6,818 bases of DNA, taken from the NCBI GenBank assembly GCA_018716005.1, contig DVKN01000150.1:1-6818 (forward strand), given 5' to 3'. The notes under the pieces were generated by a model. The model was not told the DNA's origin and ran no database searches. It worked only from the letters and a program-made list of their open reading frames with translations. Each line of letters opens with the position of its first letter. Within the stretch, counting starts at the first letter, position 1. This document shows, piece by piece, positions 1 to 6,818 of this stretch. The DNA is from Candidatus Scatomorpha stercoravium (GTDB lineage Bacteria > Bacillota > Clostridia > Oscillospirales > Oscillospiraceae). The position numbers and the translations under genes were made by a program.

Positions 1-1
1 C

Positions 2-487
2 GGCGGCTATGAGGACGGCTCCTTCCGCCCGAACGCCAGCATTACCCGCGCCGAGTTCGTCGCGATTGCGACCCGCTTCTTCGACTACAGCGCCCGCTAT
101 GAGGGCGGCTTCACCGACGTCTCCTACGGCGACTGGTACGCCGACTGCGTCCAGGCTTCCGCCGATATGGGGCTCGTCAACGGCTACGAGGACGGCTCCT
201 TCCGCCCGAACGCCAGCATCACCCGCGCCGAGGCCTGCGCCATTGTCAACCGCGTCCTGCACCGCATCCCGCACGAGGATCACCTCCTCAGCGAGAGCGT
301 CATGAACGTCTGGCCCGACAACCCGAAGAGCGCCTGGTACTACGCGGATATGCAGGAGGCCACCAACTCCCACGACTACGATTGGACCCGCGAGAGCGGC
401 TCCGTCGTCGAGGACTGGACCGATAAGCTCCCCGAGCGCGACTGGTCCGCCCTCGAGACCGAATGGGCGAACGCCTACAGCAAATAA
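2..487 (+). CDS. SLH-domain (S-layer homology) protein, C-terminal part, 5' end outside window
   Basis: Only the last 161 codons are in the window, read from base 2 to the TAA at 485-487; the start lies to the left. SLH domains usually anchor exported proteins non-covalently to secondary cell-wall polymers, so this is probably a surface protein whose functional part lies outside. Residues 1-30 are the end of one SLH repeat (GYEDGSFRPNASITRAEFVAI). Residues about 34-92 are a complete repeat: FTDV, then WYADCVQASADMGLVNGY, then GSFRPNASITRAEACAIVNR. A third repeat starts at about residue 102 (WPDNPKSAWYYADMQEATNSHDY) but lacks the GY.DG.FRPN..ITRAE half and runs into an acidic, Trp-rich tail ending in NAYSK. 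This degenerate last repeat is common at the C-terminus of clostridial SLH proteins (from memory), so I read it as the natural end and not a truncation. A strong terminator follows 90 bases after the stop. The other frames here are shadows. Confidence 0.93.
   Translation, partial: GGYEDGSFRPNASITRAEFVAIATRFFDYSARYEGGFTDVSYGDWYADCVQASADMGLVNGYEDGSFRPNASITRAEACAIVNRVLHRIPHEDHLLSESVMNVWPDNPKSAWYYADMQEATNSHDYDWTRESGSVVEDWTDKLPERDWSALETEWANAYSK
4..232 (+). repeat. Near-identical 52-bp direct repeat inside consecutive SLH repeats
   Basis: Bases 4-55 and 181-232 match at 50 of 52 positions, with a 177-bp (59-codon) period. The two differences (10/187 and 43/220) are both silent third-position T/C changes in Tyr and Ile codons. 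They encode the GYEDGSFRPNASITRAE core of two adjacent SLH repeats. The flanks diverge immediately (TTCGTC against GCCTGC), so identity is confined to the core. This suggests recent duplication or gene conversion between SLH repeats, or strong selection plus uniform codon choice. Confidence 0.9.
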
Positions 488-493
488 GCTGGC

Positions 494-518
494 CTGAAAT
501 GGCTCGACGCCATTTCAG
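494..518 (+). promoter_or_regulatory. Perfect 10-bp hairpin just after the SLH gene stop
   Basis: The arms CTGAAATGGC (494-503) and GCCATTTCAG (509-518) are perfectly complementary around a 5-base loop, TCGAC. It begins 6 bases after the TAA. No T-run follows, so it is not a standard intrinsic terminator. Plausible roles are 3'-end protection of the SLH mRNA after exonucleolytic trimming, or part of a dispersed palindromic element. A weaker 5-bp hairpin (GTCCC 531-535 / GGGAC 543-547) lies further along. The structure is seen directly; the role is inferred. Confidence 0.55.
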
Positions 519-577
519 TGCCATTAGGGTGTCCCGGCCTCAGGGACGGTGAACACCGGCGCTTCGTTCGCGCAAAG

Positions 578-611
578 AAATCCCACCAGTCTGCGGACTG
601 GTGGGATTTTT
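578..611 (+). terminator. Strong intrinsic terminator of the SLH gene, possibly bidirectional
   Basis: A perfect 14-bp stem pairs AAATCCCACCAGTC (578-591) with GACTGGTGGGATTT (596-609) around the tetraloop TGCG, and the right arm runs into TTTTT (607-611). CGCAA (571-575) can also pair with TTGCG (610-614) past a two-base bulge. Read on the + strand this is a textbook Rho-independent terminator, 90 bases after the SLH stop. Read on the - strand the stem is followed by TTTCTTTG, a weaker U-rich tract, so it could also end the convergent glucan synthase transcript, whose stop is about 95 bases away. No other terminator-like structure is seen between the two genes. Confidence 0.9.
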
Positions 612-767
612 GCGGTCTGTGCCCGCTGACAATGCGTTACGGACGTCGGCGGGTGTCGGAGGTTTGCCGCTCGGTAACGGCGGTCTGTGCCCGCTGACAA
701 TACGTTACGGACGTTGGTAGGGGGCGGAGGTTTGCCGCTCGGTGACGAAGGTTTGCCGCTCGGTAAC
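612..767. repeat. Tandem repeat: two 68-bp units plus an extra 21-bp sub-unit, overlapping the synthase 3' end
   Basis: Unit 1 (612-679) and unit 2 (680-747) align without gaps at 61 of 68 positions; both start GCGGTCTGTGCCCGCTGACA. The last part of the unit, GGTTTGCCGCTCGGT plus flanks, is present three times: 658-678, 726-746 and 747-767. The last two are adjacent 21-bp copies with two mismatches. On the - strand the sub-unit reads VTERQT(F/S), and the two copies inside the gene encode VTERQTFVTERQTS near the synthase C-terminus. Each 68-bp unit carries a TAA on the - strand (637-639 and 705-707); the latter is the synthase stop. The 68-bp period is not a multiple of three, while the 21-bp one is and keeps the gene in frame. 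No transposase or clean terminal inverted repeats are seen. It may belong to an intergenic repeat family of this genome. Confidence 0.88.
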
Positions 768-3700
768 GGAGGAATCGCCGGAGACCGTGACGTCGGGGGC
801 GAGATTAGGGGATTTATCCGGCCAGAATTCGCGGGCGGCGCGGAGGTACCAGCCGGCGGCGCCGGTGTACCAGCTCCAGCCGGCTTCGCCGCGGCGGGCC
901 GGGTTCGAATACACGTCGGCGGCGAGGACGAAGGGTTCCGCGCCGTAGCCCTCGCCGCGGCTGAGGAGGCCGAGCATTATGCGCTCGCCCTCGTCGCGCA
1001 GGCCGCGCTTCAGGCAGGCGAGCGCGAGCCAGACGGCGGCGTGGGTGTATTGCCCGCCGTTCTCGCGGAAGCCCTCGCCGTAGCCGTTTATATAGCCCGC
1101 GCGCTCCGTGCCGTCCCCAAAGGGCGGCGCAAATAGGCGCGCGAGGCCGCCGTCCTCGTCGAAGAGCGCCCTCACCGCGGAACGCAGCGCGGTATCGACA
1201 CGATTTTCATCGCAGCCGCAGAAGGCGGCCCAGGCCTGGGCGAGGGCGTCAATCTTGCAGCCCCGGCTTTCCCGCGAGCCGAGGGGCGAGCCGTCCGCGT
1301 AATAGCCGCGGCGGTACCATTCGCCGTCCCAGGCGGCCTCGACGCCGCGCAGGCAGCGGCGCGCAGCGCTCTCGAGCGCGGCGGCGGAGCGCGTGTCGAG
1401 ATATCCGACGAAGCGCCGCGCCGTGTGGGCGAAGAATTCCGTCAGCCATACGCTCTCGCCCGACACGGCGTCGAAGGCGTCGCACCAGTCGCCGGAGCCG
1501 ATTTTCAGCAGCCCGTACGGCCCGAAGCCGCGGCGGAGCACGCAGCGGAAGGCGGCGGCGCAGTGCTCGAGCACGCTCGCGGGCGCATCGGCCGGCTCGG
1601 CGGGCTCGTACCTCGAGCGCTCGCCCTCCGCGAGCGGCGGCGAGGCGAGGCCGCGCACGAGCTCGGAGAGTATCCCCCTGTCGCCCGAGGCCTCGACATA
1701 CTCGCAGACCGCCCAGGGCAGCCAGAGCAAATCGTCGGATATGCGCGTGCGCACGCCCCTGTCCGGCCCGCCGGGATGCCACCAGTGCATGACGTCGCCC
1801 TCGGCGTACTGATGCGCGCAGGCGTCGAGTATGCGCTCGCGGGCGTATTTCGGGCTGAGGAAGAGCAGGTTCGCCGCGTCCTGGAGCTGGTCGCGGAAGC
1901 CGTAGGCCCCGCCGCTCTGATAGAGCGAGCAGCGCGCCCTGAGGCGGCAGACGAGCGTCTGATACACAGCCCAGCCGTCGAGGTAGCGGCGCACGGCCTC
2001 GTGGGGCGAGGCGGATTTCACGCGGCACACCCGCTCGAGGCCCTCGCGCGTGCGCTCGAGCGCGGCGCGGGCGGCATCAATATCCGCGAGCGCGGCGAGC
2101 TCCGCGTCCGCCGCCGCGCCGAGGACGATGACCAGCGGCCCGCCGCCCGGGAACACCGCGCCGAAGCAGGGCGCGAGCCCCGCGCCGCACTCCATGCCGG
2201 GCTCGCGCGCGAACCACGCGGCCTCGTCGCAGGTCCACTGCGAGCATTCGCGCGAGAAGGCGGCCGCGCATTCGAGCCCCGTGCGCGCGTTCCGGGCGCG
2301 CAGTATGCCGCGCTCGAGCGAGGTCGTGACATAGGGCGCGGCGGACGCGTCCCCCGCGAGCGTGAGCGAGGTGTGCCAGCGGATTTCGCCGGGGGCGTTC
2401 TCTATAATGAGCACGCGCGCGGCGATGTCGGGCGGCACGAAGGCCGTGACGCGCGCGCCGAGCTTCTCCCATCTTGCCCAGCCGGGGCCGAAGCTCACGC
2501 GCGCCGCCGCACCGTCCTCGGCGGCGAAGAGGCTGATGGTCCGCCCGTTCGCGACGGTCTCGAGCGTCTCGGGGCCGAAGGCCGCGCGCTCGTCGCAGGC
2601 CCAGGCGTTCACGCGCTCCTCGCGCGCGTTCGCGAGCCACATATTCCCCAGCCCGCAGTCGGCGGCGAGATAGCCGAAGCGCCCGTTCGACATTGGGAGG
2701 CTCCAGCACTTTTCCGGCAGCGCGCCCTTCACCGTGAAGACGAATTCGCAGCCCCGTCGGGAGTATTCGGTATGCCCGCCCCGCCTCGGTTCCGCCGCGG
2801 GGGCGTCCGAGGGGGAGCCGGGGAAGCGCCGGGGCGCGAGCGCGCCGCCCCCGTCCATCAGCACGGCGGCCGAGGCGGCGCAGGCCCCCTCGGGGTCGTC
2901 CGTCACGAATACGCCCCCGCGCGCGCCGAGCAGCCCTTCGAGGGAGCGCGAGGCGAGGGCGCGCATGAGCGCCGCGTGGCCCGGCCGTCTGTAATCGCCG
3001 CCGTCCGAGGTGACGACCGCGAGCTCCGCGCGCACGCCGGCGGCGCGCAGCAGAGCGTGGCGCGCTATGGCGGCGGAGAGCTTCTCCGCGTCCCCGGCGG
3101 GCATGACCGCGAGCGGGAGGTCGCCGGATATCCCGAGCGCCCACAGCGCCCCGAGCGGCGCGCCGCCGCCGTCCACCCGCGGGAAGCACAGCCGCCCGGC
3201 AAGCTCCGGCAGCGCGTCCACGGCCTCGCACGGCAGGGAATACACAGCCGCGAGCACGCTCACGAGGTCACCGCACTGCGCCGCGCCCAGCGCGAGGCCG
3301 CGCCGGGCCGTCTCGAGCGCCGTGGCGCGTGTCGGCGCGAAGGCGAGCGAGAAGCGCACGCGCGCCGTCTCGCCCGCCGCGAGGCTGAGCGGGACGCGGG
3401 CCGTCACATACGGATGGGAGAGCGCGCCCAGCGCCTCGCCATAGGCGTTCGCCGCGAAGACGCAGTCCCGGTCGGCGGCGAGGCAGAGCCAGCAGCCGGA
3501 AATACCCTCCCGGGGTATACGTCTCAGCAGGAGCGCGCCGTCCTCCGTCTCGGCAGTGAGGCCGAGCCGCCAGTACGCGGGATGGGCGGCGAAGTCGGCG
3601 TCCCTCGCAAGTACGGGCTCAAATTCTAGCCTCAACTCGCCTCTCAGGGCCTCGCGGGCGCGGATTTCCACCGCGCGCAGCTCGCATTCGTCCCGCGCGG

Positions 3701-6700
3701 AGACGGCGCAGAGCGCCTCGGAGGCGAACCGCGCGCTCTCGCCCGTGAAGCGCAGCGCCCCGCCGCGCCGCTCGAGCGTGAAGGCGAGGCCGCCCTCCGC
3801 GCCCGGTATGGGCAGGAGGTCCGCGCCCATGAAGCGCAGCCTTATCCCCGCCGGGCCGCGCAGGGGGCTCTCGAAACCCCGGTAGAGCAGGACGCCGCCG
3901 CAATGGGCCGCGCTGAGGCCCGTCGAGCTCACGAGCAGGCTGTATACGCCGTTCGAGAGCGGGTAGACGCGCGGCGCGCTCGTCCTGACGCAGGGGAAGC
4001 TCTCGCCGGGCACGGCGGCGCGCCTCTCGCGCGGGCGCTGCGGCCGGTCGAATCCGCGGCGGCGGAGCGTAACCGCGCCCTCGGGCGAGCGCTCGGCGAG
4101 CAGCGGAGCGAAGGCGGCCATATCCGGCTCGGACATGAAGCGGCGGCACATTATATTGCCGAGCAGGCAGTTCGCCGCGGCGATGAGGCTCATGCCCAGG
4201 TGGTGGGCCATCACCGTGCGCACGCTCTCGCCGGAGGCCGAGGCGCAGCGGCGGGGCGTGAAGTCAACCGACTCCCAGAGGCCGTATTTCCCGCCCGGGT
4301 CGAGCTCGGCGAAGCGCCTGAGGCAGCGCACGGCGGCGTTCGGCGAGACGGCGAGGGCGAGATAGGCCGCGTAGGGCGCGCAGACGGTGTCGGCGGCCAT
4401 GCCGCGCTGCAATGCGAGCGAGGCGCAGCCGTGGGCCTTGTAGCGGTAGGAGAGGGAGGCGTCGAGCGAGAAGAAGGCGCTCTCGCTCTGCCCCCAGGGG
4501 AGGCCGGAGGGCACGTCCCGCCGCTGCGCGTAAAGGCAGAAGCGCGCGCTCTCCCACAGGAGCGAGCCGCGCGCGAGCGGGAGGAAGAGCTCCGGCATCA
4601 GGTACTCGAACATGGTGCCCGTCCAGCTCGCGAGGCCGCGGTAGCCGTCCCGGCCCACGAGGGCGCGCGAGAGCTGACGCCAGTGCCGGGCCGGGGCCGC
4701 GCCGCTCGCGACGGCGTAATAGGCCGTGAGCCGCGCCTCGCTCGCGAGCAGGTCGTAGCAGCCCCGGCCGAGCTCTCCCTTCGCGGCGTCGCAGCCTATG
4801 CTGAAGAGCCGGCGGCGCTTCACGTAGAGCGCGGAGAAATCCATGCCCCGGCGCAGCGCCTGCGCGCGGGCGGCGAGGTCGGGCCGGCCGTATTCGGCGA
4901 GCCCCGCCGCGAGGGCCGTGAGCGCGGCGGCGAGGTTTCCGCTGTCCACCGTCGAGACGTAGCGCGGCTCGAGCGGCGAGAGCGTCGCGAGGTCGTACCA
5001 GTTGTAGAGGTGCCCGCGCCACTTCTCCAGGCGCTCGCAGGTCGAAATCATGCCCTCTATGAGCCCGAGGGCGCGAGAGTGCTCCGCGAGGCCGAGGTCG
5101 GCGGCGGCGAGGCAGCTCGCCATCGCGAGGCCGATGTTCGTCGGTGACGTGCGCTCCGCCGCGCCCGTGGGCGGCTGGAACTGGACGTTGTCCGGCGGGA
5201 GGAAGCCGCGGGCGGCGGTGCAGTTTTCGTCGAAGAAGCGCCATATCTTCGCGCACTCGGCCAGGAGGAAGCGGCGCTTGTCGGCGGCGAGGGGCGGCGC
5301 GAGGGCGCAGTCCGCTCCCAGCGGCGAGGCGAAGAGCGCGCCCGCCGCCCAGACGAGGCCGAGGGTCTTCCCGGCGGGCTCGGGCGAGAAGGCCGCGAGC
5401 GCCGCGCCCAGCGCGAGCTGGGGCCAGAGCCGGGAGATGAAGGCCCGCGCCCCGCGCGGCAGCGCCTGGGCCGAGGTCTGCCATTGCAGCAGCCGCCTGT
5501 GCGAGACGTGGACGCGCCAGAGCGCCGTGCATATTGCGGAGAGGTTTGTCCAGGCCTCCCAGGGCAGGAAGACAAAGCGCAGCACGAGCTGGCCGAGGCG
5601 CAGCGCCGCGCCGTAGAGCGCGCCGCCGGGGTGTCTTTCCCGGCCGGAGCGGCGGGTGAGCGCGCGCAGCACGGCCCCGGGCAGGCCGGAGCAGAGCGAG
5701 AGCGCGGCAGCGGCCGCGGCGGGGAGCAGCCCGGCCTCCGGCATGAGCGCGGCGAGGACGAGCGCGGCGGCGCAGGCTATGGGCGTGAGGCTGCGCCGGG
5801 CGCTGTCCAGGAGCTTGAGCCGGTCGGCGAGGGCGAGGCGGCCGCGCAGGCGGCGCATGACGGCGAGATTCTGCCAGTCGCCGCGCACCCAACGGTGCTG
5901 GCGCTTGAACCAGGCCGCGGGCGAGGCGGGGAAGCCGTCGGTGAGCTCGGTGGAGCCCATGTAGCCGCCGCGCAGCAGCGCGCCCTCCACGGCGTCATGC
6001 GAGAGGACGAGGTTGTCCGGGAGGCCGGAGCAGCAGCGCACGAGCGCAACGGCGTCGATTATGCCCTTGCCCGCGAAGCCGCCCCGGCCCGTGAGGTCCA
6101 TCCAGACCTCGCCGCAGACGCTGCCGTAGGGGTCGATGCCGCCCGGTCCGGCCATCGTGCGCGAAAAGCGGCTGCGCTCGGCGGCGGCGAGCTCGACGCT
6201 CACGCGCGGGTGAATGAGCCCGCGGCCGGATACTACGCGGCCCTTCCCGTCGAATTCCGGGCGGTTGAGCGGGTGGAGCATCGCGCCTATGAGCTCCCGC
6301 GCCGCGCCGGGCAGGAGCGTCGTGTCCGCGTCGAGGGCGAGGATGTATCTCGCCCCGCGCAGGCGGAGGGCGTCGCCGGAGAGGCACTCGAGCTCGCTCT
6401 CCCCGCCCGTCATCAGCCCCGCGAGGGCCATGAGCGCCCCGCGCTTGCGCTCGCGCGGCTGCCAGACGCCGTCGCGCCTGTTCTCCCGGCGGGGGCGGAT
6501 AAGGAGATAGAAGCCGCCGGAGTACTTTTCGTTCAGGCCGTCCACGGCCGCGCGCACGGACTCTATTACGGCGGCGTCGCCCCAGGCGCGCTCGACCGCG
6601 GCCTCGGGGAGGTCGGCGAGCAGGGCGAAGAGGAGGTTATCGCCGCAGCCGCGGCTCGCGGCGCGGAAGGTCTCCAGCCTCCGCGCCAGGGCGGGGCCGT

Positions 6701-6818
6701 CCTTCTCCGAGGCGAGCACGGCGCTGACGGCGCAGACGGTCCGCCCCTCGTCCGGGACGCCGTCCTCGAGCGCGAGGCGCGGCAGGACGCGCGGCTCAAT
6801 CAGGCGCAGCAGGAGGGC
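705..6818 (-). CDS. ndvB: Cyclic beta-1,2-glucan synthase (NdvB/ChvB/Cgs type), GT84-GH189-GH94, N-terminus outside window
   Basis: The fragment has 2037 uninterrupted codons to the TAA at 705-707; residues are numbered from the right window edge. A GTG at 6717-6719 could be read as a start, but the frame stays open to 6818 and the upstream residues (LPRLALEDGVPDEGRTV) fit the conserved lead-in to the GT84 domain, so the true start lies beyond the edge.

Domains in order: GT84 about 20-320, with DADT (163-166), LSHD (272-275) and RQHRW (306-310), matching the D,D,D,RxxRW pattern of processive glycosyltransferases. Membrane-type hydrophobic stretches lie at about 344-384, 405-419 and 463-500. 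The cyclisation domain (glycoamylase-like, GH189) spans about 520-890, with RTSPTNIG (556), EPRYVSTVDSGN (617), FEYLMP (737), PWGQSESAF (774), WESVDFTP (848) and MAHHLGM (870). Two GH94 beta-sandwich regions follow (about 949-1163 and 1349-1578; LSNGVYS, MSNGRFGY). The GH94 barrel is about 1618-1993: YGFRDQLQD (1639), HWWHPGG (1678), VRTRISDD (1689), GDWCDAFD (1776), RENGGQYTHAA (1918), GWSWYTGAAGW (1980).

Known role in the family: an inner-membrane enzyme that polymerises glucose from UDP-glucose, cyclises the chain and controls its length by phosphorolysis. Oddities: the usual C-terminal GH94 segment is absent and the last 39 residues are unrelated and partly repeat-encoded; the acid motif is altered. 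The domain assignment is secure; activity, and orthology to rhizobial ndvB, are not. Confidence 0.93.
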   Translation of the reverse strand, partial: ALLLRLIEPRVLPRLALEDGVPDEGRTVCAVSAVLASEKDGPALARRLETFRAASRGCGDNLLFALLADLPEAAVERAWGDAAVIESVRAAVDGLNEKYSGGFYLLIRPRRENRRDGVWQPRERKRGALMALAGLMTGGESELECLSGDALRLRGARYILALDADTTLLPGAARELIGAMLHPLNRPEFDGKGRVVSGRGLIHPRVSVELAAAERSRFSRTMAGPGGIDPYGSVCGEVWMDLTGRGGFAGKGIIDAVALVRCCSGLPDNLVLSHDAVEGALLRGGYMGSTELTDGFPASPAAWFKRQHRWVRGDWQNLAVMRRLRGRLALADRLKLLDSARRSLTPIACAAALVLAALMPEAGLLPAAAAAALSLCSGLPGAVLRALTRRSGRERHPGGALYGAALRLGQLVLRFVFLPWEAWTNLSAICTALWRVHVSHRRLLQWQTSAQALPRGARAFISRLWPQLALGAALAAFSPEPAGKTLGLVWAAGALFASPLGADCALAPPLAADKRRFLLAECAKIWRFFDENCTAARGFLPPDNVQFQPPTGAAERTSPTNIGLAMASCLAAADLGLAEHSRALGLIEGMISTCERLEKWRGHLYNWYDLATLSPLEPRYVSTVDSGNLAAALTALAAGLAEYGRPDLAARAQALRRGMDFSALYVKRRRLFSIGCDAAKGELGRGCYDLLASEARLTAYYAVASGAAPARHWRQLSRALVGRDGYRGLASWTGTMFEYLMPELFLPLARGSLLWESARFCLYAQRRDVPSGLPWGQSESAFFSLDASLSYRYKAHGCASLALQRGMAADTVCAPYAAYLALAVSPNAAVRCLRRFAELDPGGKYGLWESVDFTPRRCASASGESVRTVMAHHLGMSLIAAANCLLGNIMCRRFMSEPDMAAFAPLLAERSPEGAVTLRRRGFDRPQRPRERRAAVPGESFPCVRTSAPRVYPLSNGVYSLLVSSTGLSAAHCGGVLLYRGFESPLRGPAGIRLRFMGADLLPIPGAEGGLAFTLERRGGALRFTGESARFASEALCAVSARDECELRAVEIRAREALRGELRLEFEPVLARDADFAAHPAYWRLGLTAETEDGALLLRRIPREGISGCWLCLAADRDCVFAANAYGEALGALSHPYVTARVPLSLAAGETARVRFSLAFAPTRATALETARRGLALGAAQCGDLVSVLAAVYSLPCEAVDALPELAGRLCFPRVDGGGAPLGALWALGISGDLPLAVMPAGDAEKLSAAIARHALLRAAGVRAELAVVTSDGGDYRRPGHAALMRALASRSLEGLLGARGGVFVTDDPEGACAASAAVLMDGGGALAPRRFPGSPSDAPAAEPRRGGHTEYSRRGCEFVFTVKGALPEKCWSLPMSNGRFGYLAADCGLGNMWLANAREERVNAWACDERAAFGPETLETVANGRTISLFAAEDGAAARVSFGPGWARWEKLGARVTAFVPPDIAARVLIIENAPGEIRWHTSLTLAGDASAAPYVTTSLERGILRARNARTGLECAAAFSRECSQWTCDEAAWFAREPGMECGAGLAPCFGAVFPGGGPLVIVLGAAADAELAALADIDAARAALERTREGLERVCRVKSASPHEAVRRYLDGWAVYQTLVCRLRARCSLYQSGGAYGFRDQLQDAANLLFLSPKYARERILDACAHQYAEGDVMHWWHPGGPDRGVRTRISDDLLWLPWAVCEYVEASGDRGILSELVRGLASPPLAEGERSRYEPAEPADAPASVLEHCAAAFRCVLRRGFGPYGLLKIGSGDWCDAFDAVSGESVWLTEFFAHTARRFVGYLDTRSAAALESAARRCLRGVEAAWDGEWYRRGYYADGSPLGSRESRGCKIDALAQAWAAFCGCDENRVDTALRSAVRALFDEDGGLARLFAPPFGDGTERAGYINGYGEGFRENGGQYTHAAVWLALACLKRGLRDEGERIMLGLLSRGEGYGAEPFVLAADVYSNPARRGEAGWSWYTGAAGWYLRAAREFWPDKSPNLAPDVTVSGDSSVTERQTFVTERQTSAPYQRP

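Noticed and set aside
547..558. CGGTG-AA-CACCG inverted repeat before the terminator
   Set aside because: A 5-bp stem with a 2-base loop is too tight and too short to assign a role, and such words arise easily in this base composition.
612..767. Repeats as a CRISPR array
   Set aside because: The units are directly abutting, without unique spacers of constant length, only two to three copies exist, and no cas gene is present.
687..1136. Open reading frame of 149 codons on the + strand starting in the repeat
   Set aside because: It is antisense to the conserved GH94 end of the synthase, low in complexity (Gly/Ala-rich), and has no supporting ribosome-binding site or recognisable domain.
1425..3629. 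Open reading frame of 734 codons on the + strand, antisense to the synthase
   Set aside because: It is Arg/Ala/Gly/Glu-rich, matches no family I recognise, and lies fully opposite a gene with conserved motifs throughout. In very GC-rich DNA with G/C third positions, long antisense frames without stops are expected.
3903..5147. Open reading frame of 414 codons on the + strand, antisense to the synthase
   Set aside because: Same reasons: biased composition (Arg, Ala, Glu, Gly), no recognisable domain, and complete overlap with the conserved cyclisation and first GH94 regions on the other strand.
4264..5892. Open reading frame of 542 codons on the - strand in a different frame from the synthase
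   Set aside because: It is dominated by Arg, Ala, Pro and Gly with no domain signature, and is a shifted-frame shadow of the synthase.
6717..6719. GTG as the start codon of the synthase
   Set aside because: The frame is open to the window edge, and the 33 codons upstream resemble the conserved sequence preceding the GT84 domain. A start here would cut into the domain and leave out the family's N-terminal region.

Overview
The window is very GC-rich and holds two incomplete genes that converge on a short intergenic stretch. The left gene (+ strand) is the 3' end of an S-layer-homology (SLH) protein. The right gene (- strand) fills about 90% of the window and is the 3' portion of a giant cyclic beta-1,2-glucan synthase of the NdvB/ChvB/Cgs type. 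SLH domains, and the style of the degenerate last SLH repeat (WYYADMQEATNSHDY), suggest a high-GC Firmicute, probably a gut or anaerobic clostridial lineage. That placement is inferred from protein style only.

Layout: 2-487 (+) SLH protein C-terminus; 488-704 intergenic, with a perfect hairpin just after the SLH stop, a strong intrinsic terminator at 578-611 and the start of a tandem DNA repeat; 705-6818 (-) glucan synthase, open at the right window edge. The tandem repeat (612-767) straddles the synthase stop codon and encodes its last residues.

The synthase fragment is 2037 codons without interruption. In order it shows a GT84 glycosyltransferase, a hydrophobic membrane region, the cyclisation/transglycosylation domain (Pfam glycoamylase-like, now GH189), two GH94-type beta-sandwich domains and a GH94 phosphorylase (alpha/alpha)6 barrel. 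In the known family the GT84 part builds a linear beta-1,2-glucan from UDP-glucose, the central domain closes the ring, and the GH94 part trims chain length by phosphorolysis. The two genes converge, so they are not an operon; both products act at the cell envelope, but no direct functional link is visible.

The most interesting point is the 3' end of the synthase. Homology stops abruptly after the GWSWYTGAAGW motif, the usual C-terminal GH94 segment is missing, and the protein ends in a short tail made partly of repeat DNA (VTERQT twice). A further copy of that repeat, with its own equivalent stop, lies just downstream. This looks like erosion and capping of a gene end by a mobile or expanding intergenic repeat. 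The GH94 acid motif is also non-standard (GDWCDAFD where I expect GDWNDGMN).
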